In this document: positions 1 to 7,403 of the stretch, piece after piece | Numbering within the stretch: position 1 is the stretch's first letter | Layout of the letters: each line of letters begins with the position of its first letter | Assembly (NCBI GenBank): GCA_018367495.1 | Contig: JAGZGB010000003.1 | Location: 1-46,724 of the forward strand | Direction of reading: 5' to 3' | Source of the DNA: Veillonella sp. | GTDB taxonomy: Bacteria; Bacillota_C; Negativicutes; Veillonellales; Veillonellaceae | DNA: 46,724 nt | Notes under the pieces: generated by a model | What the model was told of the DNA's origin: nothing | Seen by the model: only the letters and a program-made list of their open reading frames with translations | Databases searched by the model: none | Program-made: the position numbers and the translations under genes

Positions 1-47
1 TCAGCATCCGTTTTTACGCTTCTAATACTGGATTTAATGTTTGGCAA
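1..47 (-). CDS. rpsT: Ribosomal protein S20 (partial, N-terminus only)
   Basis: Only the first 15 codons lie in the window; the gene runs off the left edge on the minus strand. They read MPNIKSSIRSVKTDA, which matches the conserved S20 start (MPNIKSA...). S20 is a primary 16S-binding protein of the 30S subunit. The start codon is TTG at 47-45, preceded by a strong GGAGGTGA ribosome binding site at 60-53. It is transcribed divergently from polA. The identification rests on a short stretch but fits the family well. Confidence 0.85.
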   Translation of the reverse strand, partial: MPNIKSSIRSVKTDA

Positions 48-87
48 TTGAGTCACCTCCTTAAAAATCGTTTCTTATACCTGAATG

Positions 88-116
88 ATTATATCATACC
101 ACATATTGATACGCAA
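88..116 (-). promoter_or_regulatory. Sigma-A-type promoter of rpsT
   Basis: On the minus strand there is TTGCGT (116-111), a 17-base spacer and a perfect TATAAT (93-88), about 40 bases upstream of the rpsT start. Seen in sequence; the assignment to rpsT follows from direction and distance. Confidence 0.75.
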
Positions 117-284
117 GGACTTTTCAGCCCAATATTTTCCTTGTTAGTATGAAGTATAAAACATTCCCTACTGTTCTTTAACTATAGCATATAAGTCTGT
201 TTTATGAAATTAAGATTATTAATATATTTGCTAGCGTTGTAATTAGTTAATTATTTTGATTTTAAAAGTTAGTTAGCTCCCTTA

Positions 285-293
285 TGTTATAAT
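285..293 (+). promoter_or_regulatory. Extended -10 promoter of polA
   Basis: TATAAT at 288-293 is preceded by TG at 285-286, giving the TGnTATAAT extended -10 form about 28 bases before the polA start. No convincing -35 is present at the right distance, which fits an extended -10 promoter. The rest of 117-284 is AT-rich spacer with no gene that I can see. Confidence 0.5.
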
Positions 294-320
294 AAAGGAT
301 AGAATTAAGCGAGGTGTATT

Positions 321-2942
321 ATGAAAAAATTAATGATTATAGATGGCAGTAGTTTGTTATTCCGTGCATTTTTTGCGTTACCACCGTTGAAGTCTGCTTT
401 GGGGACTCCAACGAATGCAGTGTATGGTTTTTTAACAATGCTCATCAAATTGTACGAAGAAATTAACCCTGATTATATTGCCGTAGCTTTTGATAAAGGT
501 CGTCAGACATTCCGTACTGAAATGTATAGCGAATATAAAGGCAATCGTCCAGATGCACCAGAGGATTTACGCCCTCAATTTAGTCTTATTCAAGATGTAT
601 TAAAAGCTTTAGGTATTTGTGTTATTGAAGAAGAAGGCTTTGAAGGGGACGATATTCTAGGATCTTTAAGTAAGAAATTTGGTACACCAGAGATGGCTGT
701 TCAAATCATTACTGGTGACCGTGATAATCTGCAGCTCGTTACAGAGCATAGTCACGTGTTCTTAACTAAAAAAGGTATTTCTGATATGTTAGAGGTTACT
801 CTTGATAACATGGAAGAACTCTATGGCTATGGTCCTGATAAGGTTATCGAAATGAAAGCCCTTATGGGTGACTCCTCTGATAATATTCCAGGTGTACCAG
901 GTGTAGGTGAAAAAACAGCCCTTAAATTGATTACAGAATACGGTGATCTTGAGTCTGTATATGACCATATCGAAGATATTTCCGGTAAGAAATTAAAAGA
1001 GCGACTCGTAGAAAATAAAGATTTAGCCTTCTTATCTCGTGAGTTAGCAACTATCAAAACAGATATGGATTTATCCTATAAGGTTGAAGACTTTGTACAG
1101 AATTTCCATAACTCTGAAGTACAGCCTTTATTCGAAACTCTTGGGTTTACTAAATTAACACCTCGTATTGTACAAGTAATGGGTGGAGAAAAATCCGCTT
1201 TTGGTGATTTTGGTTCTCTGTTTGCACCACAAGAGGAAATTTCTTTAGACGATGTAGCTGATGCTACAGCATTAACCCCTGAGTTCTATGCTGATAAAAC
1301 GGTGGCCGTACATGTTGTACTCGATGGTAAAACTCCATTTAGAACAGTAACGAACACCTATTTATCCAATGGTGATACTATTGTAAAAACAGATGATTCT
1401 AAAGCTGTATTGGCCGTTTTACAAGGGGCAAAGACGATTGTTACGACTCAAACAAAAGAATTAATAGAAGCATTAGGTGAAGAGGCTCCAGCCGAGATTT
1501 CTTTATTTAATGAAGATAAATCAGCACGTATCCATGATATGTCTCTACTAGCATACTTGTTAGATCCAACACGAACTAATTATGGATATCTATATTTAAC
1601 GGAACGTTTCTCTGTGCCGAGTATTGCTAGTGGCAGTGTAGATGTAGAATGCGTATCAATGGTAAAAGCATTACTCGCTATGAACGATGTGGCTTGTGAA
1701 TCCGCTCGCCGTGAAGAGTTATGGTCTTTATATGAAACGATTGAGTTACCATTGATTCATACCTTAGTAGTAATGGAGAAAAATGGTATTTACATTGATA
1801 CAGAAAAATTAGCGGAAACTACGGCTCGTTTTAAAGAGGAACTTGCGCAAGTACAGCAAGAGATTTACGATATCGCAGGGGAAACTTTCAACATTAACTC
1901 GCCTAAACAATTAGGTGTTATCTTGTTTGAAAAGATGAACTTGCCAATCATTAAGAAAACTAAGACTGGCTATTCTACTGATGCAGAAGTACTCGATATG
2001 CTTCGTCATGAAAGTCCGATTGTAGAGAAAATTTTGGCATATCGTTCTGTAGCTAAGCTAGTATCTACGTATTGCGAAGGCTTGGCCGTTCTCATTAATG
2101 ATAAGACTAAACGTATTCATACGACCTTTAATCAAATGGTTACGGCTACAGGACGACTCAGCTCTTCTGATCCTAACTTACAAAATATTCCGGTTCGTAC
2201 TGAAAAAGGCCGTGAAATTCGTGCTTTATTCTATCCAGGTGCAGGGTACGATACATTAGTTAGTGCCGATTATTCTCAAATTGAGTTACGTATTTTAGCG
2301 CATCTTTCAGGTGATGAAGCTTTAATCAAAGCCTTTGTTGACGGCAAGGATATTCACCGTTTTACTGCGGCGGAGGTACTAGGAAAATCTCAAGAGGACG
2401 TTACGAGTGAAGAGCGTTCCCATGCGAAGGCGATTAACTTTGGTATCATTTACGGTATTTCTGACTTTGGCTTGTCTCGTGATCTCGGTATTACACGGGG
2501 TGAAGCTAAAAACTATATTGATCTATACTTTAGTCGTTATCCTAAGGTTAAAGAATATATGGATTGCATGGTGCAAGAGGCTCATGAAACTGGTAAGGTT
2601 CGTACTATGTTCGGTCGTCAACGTGAATTGCCTGATATTAACAGCCGTAACTTTAACCGTCGCTCCTTTGCAGAACGTACGGCTATGAATACACCAATTC
2701 AAGGCACTGCTGCTGATATTATCAAGTTAGCTATGAACCAAGTAGAGAAGAAGCTAGAGGAAGGAAACTTTAAATCTAGACTTTTATTACAAGTACATGA
2801 CGAACTTGTATTAGAGGTAGTGAATGATGAATTAGAGGCTATCGAAGCATTATTACGTTCTACCATGCAATCTGTTGTGGAATTACATGTTCCTCTAATT
2901 GTAGATGTGCACCATGCTGAGAACTGGGCATTGGTAAAATAG
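321..2942 (+). CDS. polA: DNA polymerase I
   Basis: Repair and Okazaki-fragment-processing polymerase of 873 residues, normal for the family. The N-terminal 5'-3' exonuclease (about 1-290) has the helix-hairpin-helix GDSSDNIPGVPGVGEKTA. The C-terminal polymerase domain carries motif A (DYSQIELR, D650), motif B (RSHAKAINFGIIYG, R699/K703) and motif C (QVHDE, D827). The middle region (about 300-470) keeps the 3'-5' exonuclease fold length but shows no DxE or other acidic exonuclease motif, so proofreading is probably absent, as in Bacillus-type Pol I. The ATG has a GAGGTG ribosome binding site. coaE follows after 34 bases and is likely co-transcribed. Confidence 0.97.
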   Translation: MKKLMIIDGSSLLFRAFFALPPLKSALGTPTNAVYGFLTMLIKLYEEINPDYIAVAFDKGRQTFRTEMYSEYKGNRPDAPEDLRPQFSLIQDVLKALGICVIEEEGFEGDDILGSLSKKFGTPEMAVQIITGDRDNLQLVTEHSHVFLTKKGISDMLEVTLDNMEELYGYGPDKVIEMKALMGDSSDNIPGVPGVGEKTALKLITEYGDLESVYDHIEDISGKKLKERLVENKDLAFLSRELATIKTDMDLSYKVEDFVQNFHNSEVQPLFETLGFTKLTPRIVQVMGGEKSAFGDFGSLFAPQEEISLDDVADATALTPEFYADKTVAVHVVLDGKTPFRTVTNTYLSNGDTIVKTDDSKAVLAVLQGAKTIVTTQTKELIEALGEEAPAEISLFNEDKSARIHDMSLLAYLLDPTRTNYGYLYLTERFSVPSIASGSVDVECVSMVKALLAMNDVACESARREELWSLYETIELPLIHTLVVMEKNGIYIDTEKLAETTARFKEELAQVQQEIYDIAGETFNINSPKQLGVILFEKMNLPIIKKTKTGYSTDAEVLDMLRHESPIVEKILAYRSVAKLVSTYCEGLAVLINDKTKRIHTTFNQMVTATGRLSSSDPNLQNIPVRTEKGREIRALFYPGAGYDTLVSADYSQIELRILAHLSGDEALIKAFVDGKDIHRFTAAEVLGKSQEDVTSEERSHAKAINFGIIYGISDFGLSRDLGITRGEAKNYIDLYFSRYPKVKEYMDCMVQEAHETGKVRTMFGRQRELPDINSRNFNRRSFAERTAMNTPIQGTAADIIKLAMNQVEKKLEEGNFKSRLLLQVHDELVLEVVNDELEAIEALLRSTMQSVVELHVPLIVDVHHAENWALVK

Positions 2943-2976
2943 TTTACATATTAATATTAAATGTTGGAAGGTATGT

Positions 2977-3591
2977 ATGTTTAAGATAGGATTAACTGGT
3001 GGTATTGCATCGGGCAAGAGTACAGTCCTTACCTATTTTAAGGACAAAGGAATACTTTATATCGATGCAGATATCGTCGCTCGTGAAGTAGTAGAGCCCG
3101 GTACTGAAGGTTTACAAGCCATTGTGGATACCTTTGGTTCTAACGTCCTTCATGATGATGGCACACTAAACCGTGAAGCACTTGGTGCAATAGTTTTTCA
3201 CAATGAAGAAAAACGACAATTATTAAATGGATGTTTGAAAATACATATTCGCAATCGTATTTTGGAACTAACATCTCAATATGAAAAGGCTAATACGCCA
3301 GTTTTAATCTATGATATTCCATTACTCATAGAGGGGGAATGGTATACCATGATGGATGAGGTGTGGCTTGTTTATGTAAACGAGCCTACTCAGATAGATC
3401 GCTTAATGAGTCGTAATGGATATACCAAAAAGGATGCTTTAGCTCGCATCAATAGTCAAATGCGACTAGATGATAAACGCTCTTATGCAGATATAATTAT
3501 TGATAATAATGGTACACCTTGTGATTTATTAGTACGCTTAAATAGCATTTGGGAAGAACATATTGAGCCAATTTTACGGGAATCAAAATAA
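2977..3591 (+). CDS. coaE: Dephospho-CoA kinase
   Basis: Catalyses the last step of coenzyme A synthesis, ATP-dependent phosphorylation of the 3'-hydroxyl of dephospho-CoA. It has 204 residues, typical length. The P-loop GGIASGKST is at residues 8-16, followed by the family's DADxVAR motif (YIDADIVAREVV, about 30-41) and the DIPLLIE segment near 110. The ATG at 2977 is preceded by GGAAGG. It sits directly downstream of polA, a common polA-(mutM)-coaE arrangement in Firmicutes. Confidence 0.95.
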   Translation: MFKIGLTGGIASGKSTVLTYFKDKGILYIDADIVAREVVEPGTEGLQAIVDTFGSNVLHDDGTLNREALGAIVFHNEEKRQLLNGCLKIHIRNRILELTSQYEKANTPVLIYDIPLLIEGEWYTMMDEVWLVYVNEPTQIDRLMSRNGYTKKDALARINSQMRLDDKRSYADIIIDNNGTPCDLLVRLNSIWEEHIEPILRESK

Positions 3592-3639
3592 TAGTCTGTT
3601 ATGTACTAATTTTGGTATATAAAATTTAAGATTAAATGG

Positions 3640-3668
3640 TATAATAAGCCCATAAAATTTTGTATAAT
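3640..3668 (+). promoter_or_regulatory. Candidate promoter(s) for the lytic transglycosylase gene
   Basis: Two exact TATAAT hexamers occur at 3640-3645 and 3663-3668 between coaE and the transglycosylase gene. Neither has a good -35 box at 16-18 bases, so these are weak predictions from -10 similarity only. Confidence 0.35.
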
Positions 3669-3747
3669 AGTAATCTATTATTTGGTGTATCACTATACTG
3701 TAGCAAATAGTAAAATTTATAACAACTATGTAAGGAAAGGGGGATTT

Positions 3748-4302
3748 ATGAAACGTGCAACGGCAACGGCGTTATCGTGCGTCGTACTTGGGTGGTTTTA
3801 TTTTACTCATTTAGATGATCCTTTAGCGCGTCAAGTGGCGTACCCCTTTAACTATAGAGATGTAGTGATGGCTGCAGCTGAGAAGGAACAGGTTCCATCA
3901 TCCTTGGTGGCTAGTGTTATTTTAGCTGAAAGCAAATATAAGAATACTGCTGAGTCAGAAACAGGTGCTCTTGGATTGATGCAACTCATGCCAGATACAG
4001 CACGTTGGGTTGCTCAACAAGTTGGTCATGGTAATTATACAGATCGTCAGCTAAAAGAGCCTGAAACTAATATTGAGTTAGGAACATGGTACCTTGGTCA
4101 TTTGCTAAAGGAGTTTAACGGTGATGAGGTACAGGCGTTAGCGGCGTATAATGCGGGACGTGGCCATGTTGAATCGTGGCTTAATGAGAATAAATGGAAT
4201 GGCATGGTTGATACTATTCCATTTCCAGAAACACGTAGCTATGTAAAAGCTGTTTTACAGTATCAACAGAAATATGAGGCGTTATATGGAAACGATTATT
4301 GA
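3748..4302 (+). CDS. Soluble lytic transglycosylase-like protein (SLT domain)
   Basis: Predicted murein hydrolase that cleaves the MurNAc-GlcNAc bond to give 1,6-anhydro products. The start is taken at ATG 3748, because AAGGAAAGGGGG lies just upstream; the longer frame from 3682 lacks a binding site. The 184-residue protein begins with a short hydrophobic segment (about 4-20, export signal or anchor) and then an SLT fold: the catalytic glutamate in ILAESKY, the GALGLMQLMPDTA motif and AAYNAGRGHV, all hallmarks of family 1 lytic transglycosylases. The downstream gene overlaps its 3' end by 17 bases, so the two are probably translationally coupled. Confidence 0.88.
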   Translation: MKRATATALSCVVLGWFYFTHLDDPLARQVAYPFNYRDVVMAAAEKEQVPSSLVASVILAESKYKNTAESETGALGLMQLMPDTARWVAQQVGHGNYTDRQLKEPETNIELGTWYLGHLLKEFNGDEVQALAAYNAGRGHVESWLNENKWNGMVDTIPFPETRSYVKAVLQYQQKYEALYGNDY

Positions 4303-4981
4303 AGCTTGTAAAGCATTAGATTATTCATGGTTGCCTCAGCAGATTGGGGGATTTACCTTAGCAGCATCCAATGAATCTGATTACACTGTGCTACTTGAAC
4401 GCCTTACAGCCAGTGAAGAGGTATTAAAGGTACCTATTTTCCATTATCAAAATGATCTAGGGTGGCGATGGTCTGCCTTGTATGATAAAGAGGTAGAGGA
4501 CTATACGGTTCATATTGAAATGCCACTCTTTTCCTTTGTGGATATTTCGTTTGTACGGGCTGATTTAGAGTCGTTCTGGAAGGGGTTACAAGATCGATGT
4601 GTCAAAGGTTTAACTAATATGTTAATCGAGCCAGCGAATAACTTTACCTTTACCTATCGTCGCCGAGGAATACCTGAATGGGATTTTTCCGAGGTCATGC
4701 CTAAAGAATTGGAAGGTTTTATATGTGATGTTGATCCAGCTCACGGAATTCGGATGATTAATGGTTCTTTTATTATCGGTGAATATCGTAAAATGGATGA
4801 ATGTACTGGATTATTGCTATATTATAACGAATTACGTGATGAGTACTTTGCAGAGCTTCGTTATAAAAACTATCCTGAAATAGACCATCATTTAGATGCT
4901 AAAAATTTAGTTGATTTAACCGCTGTTCTACGTGAACATTTAGGACCTATATTAAAAGGGTTAAATGAACGTGTTGATTAA
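4286..4981 (+). CDS. Protein of unknown function
   Basis: I do not recognise this 231-residue protein. It has no signal peptide or membrane segment, is acidic and rich in aromatic residues (Trp, Tyr, Phe), and looks like a soluble cytoplasmic alpha/beta protein. The start is placed at ATG 4286, where GAGG lies 7 bases upstream; an ATG at 4274 in the same frame has no binding site. It overlaps the end of the transglycosylase gene by 17 bases, which suggests a shared transcript and coupled translation but does not by itself give a function. Confidence 0.75.
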   Translation: METIIEACKALDYSWLPQQIGGFTLAASNESDYTVLLERLTASEEVLKVPIFHYQNDLGWRWSALYDKEVEDYTVHIEMPLFSFVDISFVRADLESFWKGLQDRCVKGLTNMLIEPANNFTFTYRRRGIPEWDFSEVMPKELEGFICDVDPAHGIRMINGSFIIGEYRKMDECTGLLLYYNELRDEYFAELRYKNYPEIDHHLDAKNLVDLTAVLREHLGPILKGLNERVD

Positions 4982-5086
4982 GGATAATTATTAAATACAA
5001 CTATGCTATTATTTTAGTTATTTTATTTTCATATGAAATAATTTAAGTGGGAATATTTGGTTAAAGCCCATAAGAAAGCGTAGAAT

Positions 5087-5115
5087 TTGTATATACACAG
5101 CAAATGTGATATACT
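5087..5115 (+). promoter_or_regulatory. Sigma-A-type promoter of the rimP-nusA-infB operon
   Basis: TTGTAT (5087-5092), a 17-base spacer and TATACT (5110-5115). It precedes a leader of about 125 bases that contains the hairpin at 5143-5168. No other good promoter is seen before rimP. Confidence 0.65.
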
Positions 5116-5142
5116 ATATATGACTTTTATATAAATCTTTTA

Positions 5143-5168
5143 AAAGAGTGGGCTCATGTCCACTCTTT
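5143..5168 (+). promoter_or_regulatory. Leader hairpin upstream of rimP
   Basis: A perfect 9-bp stem, AAAGAGTGG (5143-5151) with CCACTCTTT (5160-5168), and an 8-base loop lie within the rimP leader. It is not followed by a long T-run, so it looks more like a structured leader element or protein-binding hairpin than a strong terminator. From memory, similar G/C-capped hairpins precede rimP in other Firmicutes; I could not check this. Confidence 0.6.
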
Positions 5169-5245
5169 CATTTATGATTAGCCTTATTTTGAGGTTATAA
5201 ATCAAGAGATATATACAAGATGTAGTAATGAAGGAGGCGATGGCT

Positions 5246-5704
5246 ATGAAAAGAGAGGCAGTAGAGGAGTTTGTATCCTCTGTAGTTGAAGGTATTATAG
5301 CCGGCACCGAAATGGAACTGGTTGATGTAGATTACGTTCGTGAACGCGATTGGTATTTGCGTGTTTATCTCGATAAACCAGGTGGTGTAGATTTGGATGA
5401 CTGTCAGTTCGTTAGCGAAAAACTAAGTGCTGTGCTCGACGAAAAAGATCCAATTATGGAAAACTATTTATTGGAAGTATCTTCTCCAGGCCTAGATCGA
5501 GTTCTTAAGAAGGATAAGGATTTGATTCGCTATAATGGCCGTGATGTAGATATTCAGCTATTTAAACCGATTAATGGCAGTAAGCAATTTACTGGTGTAT
5601 TACAAGGTTTTACAGACACAACTATCGATTTTACTATCAATGGTGAAAGCATGACATTCGAACGGTCTGCCATTGCACAAATTCGATTACATCTTGATTT
5701 TTAA
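5246..5704 (+). CDS. rimP: Ribosome maturation factor RimP
   Basis: Assists late 30S subunit assembly. The frame is open from ATG 5228, but the only good ribosome binding site, AAGGAGG at 5231-5237, lies inside that extension. It is 8 bases from ATG 5246 and only 2 from ATG 5240, so the start is set at 5246, giving 152 residues. The sequence has the RimP core: VDVDYVRERDWYLRVYLDKPGGV, DDCQFVSEKLS, and the highly conserved YLLEVSSPGLDR, followed by the C-terminal SH3-like domain. First gene of the conserved rimP-nusA-rnpM-ylxQ-infB-rbfA operon. Confidence 0.95.
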   Translation: MKREAVEEFVSSVVEGIIAGTEMELVDVDYVRERDWYLRVYLDKPGGVDLDDCQFVSEKLSAVLDEKDPIMENYLLEVSSPGLDRVLKKDKDLIRYNGRDVDIQLFKPINGSKQFTGVLQGFTDTTIDFTINGESMTFERSAIAQIRLHLDF

Positions 5705-5721
5705 TATATGGAGGCATACGA

Positions 5722-6798
5722 GTGAGTCAAGAATTAATTCAAGCGGTAATGGTGCTTACAAAGCAAAAAGGTTTTGCTCCTGAGGTTATTTTTGAATCCT
5801 TAGAGGCTGCATTGTTGCAAGCATATCGCAAAGAACCAACATCTAATCCAGATGCGTACGTTGTGATTGACCGTGAAACAGGCGTTTATAAAGTAATGGC
5901 TAAAAAACAAGTAGTGGAAACTGTGGAATTGCCAGAAACAGAAATTAGCTTGTTAGAAGCGCGCAAAATTGACAAACGTTTTGAAATTGGTGACGTAGTA
6001 GAAGTAGATGTTACTCCAGCTAACTTTGGCCGTAGTGCTGCCCATACTGCAAAACAAATGCTTATTCAACGTTTGAAAGAGGCTGAACGCAGCGTAGTAT
6101 ACGAAGAATACTATAGCCGTGAAGGCGATATCATTACTGGTGTTATTACACGTGTAGAAGGTAAAAATGTATTTATCGATTTAGGTAAAACAGAAGCAAT
6201 TTTGCCTCCTACTGAGCAAATTGCTACAGAAACATATCACGAAGGAGATCGTATTAAATGCTATATCGTAGAGGTTAAGAAAACTACGAAAGGTCCACAA
6301 ATCATGATTTCCCGCACACATCCTGGTTTATTGAAACGCCTCTTTGAATTAGAGGTGCCAGAAATTTATGAAGGTGTGGTAGAGCTTAAATCTGTAGCTC
6401 GTGAGCCTGGTATGCGTTCTAAAATCGCTGTATATAGCCGCGATGAAAATGTTGACCCAGTAGGAGCTTGCGTAGGTCCAAAAGGTCAACGTGTACAACA
6501 TATAGTTGATGAATTACACGATGAAAAAATTGATATCGTTAAATGGGATGAAGATCCAGCAATTTATATCGCTAACTCTTTGAGTCCAGCAAAGGTTGTA
6601 TCTGTTGATGTAAGTGAAGAAGAAAAATCCTCTTACGTTGTAGTTCCTGATTATCAATTATCCTTAGCAATTGGTAAAGCTGGTCAAAATGCTCGATTAG
6701 CAGCTAAATTAACTAACTGGAAAATCGATATTAAGAGTGAAACTCAAGCAGCTGAAGAACCTTTTGCAGGTTTTGGCAATGCTGAGGACGGTGAATAG
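5722..6798 (+). CDS. nusA: Transcription termination/antitermination factor NusA
   Basis: RNA polymerase-binding elongation factor that modulates pausing, termination and antitermination. The start is GTG 5722, 7 bases after GGAGG. The 358 residues comprise the N-terminal polymerase-binding domain (about 1-130), an S1 domain (about 135-200; GVITRVEGKNVFIDLG), KH1 (VGPKGQRV near 250) and KH2 (AIGKAGQNARLA near 317). The C-terminal acidic repeats of proteobacterial NusA are absent, as is normal for Firmicutes. rnpM begins 2 bases after the stop. Confidence 0.97.
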   Translation: MSQELIQAVMVLTKQKGFAPEVIFESLEAALLQAYRKEPTSNPDAYVVIDRETGVYKVMAKKQVVETVELPETEISLLEARKIDKRFEIGDVVEVDVTPANFGRSAAHTAKQMLIQRLKEAERSVVYEEYYSREGDIITGVITRVEGKNVFIDLGKTEAILPPTEQIATETYHEGDRIKCYIVEVKKTTKGPQIMISRTHPGLLKRLFELEVPEIYEGVVELKSVAREPGMRSKIAVYSRDENVDPVGACVGPKGQRVQHIVDELHDEKIDIVKWDEDPAIYIANSLSPAKVVSVDVSEEEKSSYVVVPDYQLSLAIGKAGQNARLAAKLTNWKIDIKSETQAAEEPFAGFGNAEDGE

Positions 6799-6800
6799 TC

Positions 6801-7070
6801 ATGAAACCGAAATCCCAACCTATGCGCACCTGTGTAGGATGTGGTGAGCCAAAGGTAAAACGTGAATTGATTCGTGTAGCCTTGAGCCCAGACGGTAACA
6901 TTAGTATTGATCGCACTGGTAAAGCACCAGGACGTGGAGCCTATCTATGTGAATCCATGTCGTGCTTTGAACAAGCCTATAAGGCAAAACGATTAGAACG
7001 GTCATTAAAGCATAGTGTATCGAAAGAGATATACGAAGCGTTACAACGTGATTTACAAGAGCATGAGTAA
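6801..7070 (+). CDS. rnpM: RNase P modulator RnpM (YlxR family)
   Basis: Small basic protein of 89 residues from the YlxR family, named RnpM in Bacillus because it binds and modulates RNase P. The diagnostic N-terminal RTCVGCG (residues 9-15) is followed by KRELIRVAL, then GRGAYLC and a second cysteine pair region. The gene follows nusA by 2 bases with only a distant GAGG, so translation is probably coupled. Its position between nusA and ylxQ is the conserved one. Confidence 0.92.
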   Translation: MKPKSQPMRTCVGCGEPKVKRELIRVALSPDGNISIDRTGKAPGRGAYLCESMSCFEQAYKAKRLERSLKHSVSKEIYEALQRDLQEHE

Positions 7071-7082
7071 TCACTGATATAC

Positions 7083-7388
7083 ATGAATGAAGATAAAATT
7101 TTGAATCTCTTAGGTTTAGCACAACGAGCAGGTAAGGTTATTTCCGGTGATTTTATCGTAGAAAAGGCTATAAAGAGAAAGGAACCAAAATTGGTACTTC
7201 TCGCTAGTGACTGTGCAGCCAACAATGAAAAGAAATATACTCAATTAGCAGAAACACATCAGATTCCACTTCATAGTATTGCCAATAAAGAGGTGTTAGG
7301 AACAGCTATTGGTAAAGAAGTTAGGGTAGTAGTCGCCGTACTAGATGATGGGTTTGCAAAGGCAATAGTAAAAGAGATTGATCGATAA
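7083..7388 (+). CDS. ylxQ: L7Ae/L30e-family ribosome-associated protein YlxQ
   Basis: A 101-residue protein of the L7Ae/L30e/S12e/Gadd45 fold, which binds kink-turn RNA. Visible hallmarks are LLGLAQRAGKVISG near the N-terminus and KLVLLASDCAANNEKK around residues 36-51. Its exact role is not settled in the family. It lies between rnpM and infB, the usual place in Firmicutes, with gaps of 12 and 15 bases, which implies co-transcription. Confidence 0.92.
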   Translation: MNEDKILNLLGLAQRAGKVISGDFIVEKAIKRKEPKLVLLASDCAANNEKKYTQLAETHQIPLHSIANKEVLGTAIGKEVRVVVAVLDDGFAKAIVKEIDR

Positions 7389-7403
7389 TAAGGGGGTATG
7401 TAG

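Noticed and set aside
3682..3747. Longer transglycosylase from ATG 3682
   Set aside because: The purine-rich binding site is directly before ATG 3748, and that start leaves a plausible export signal at the N-terminus.
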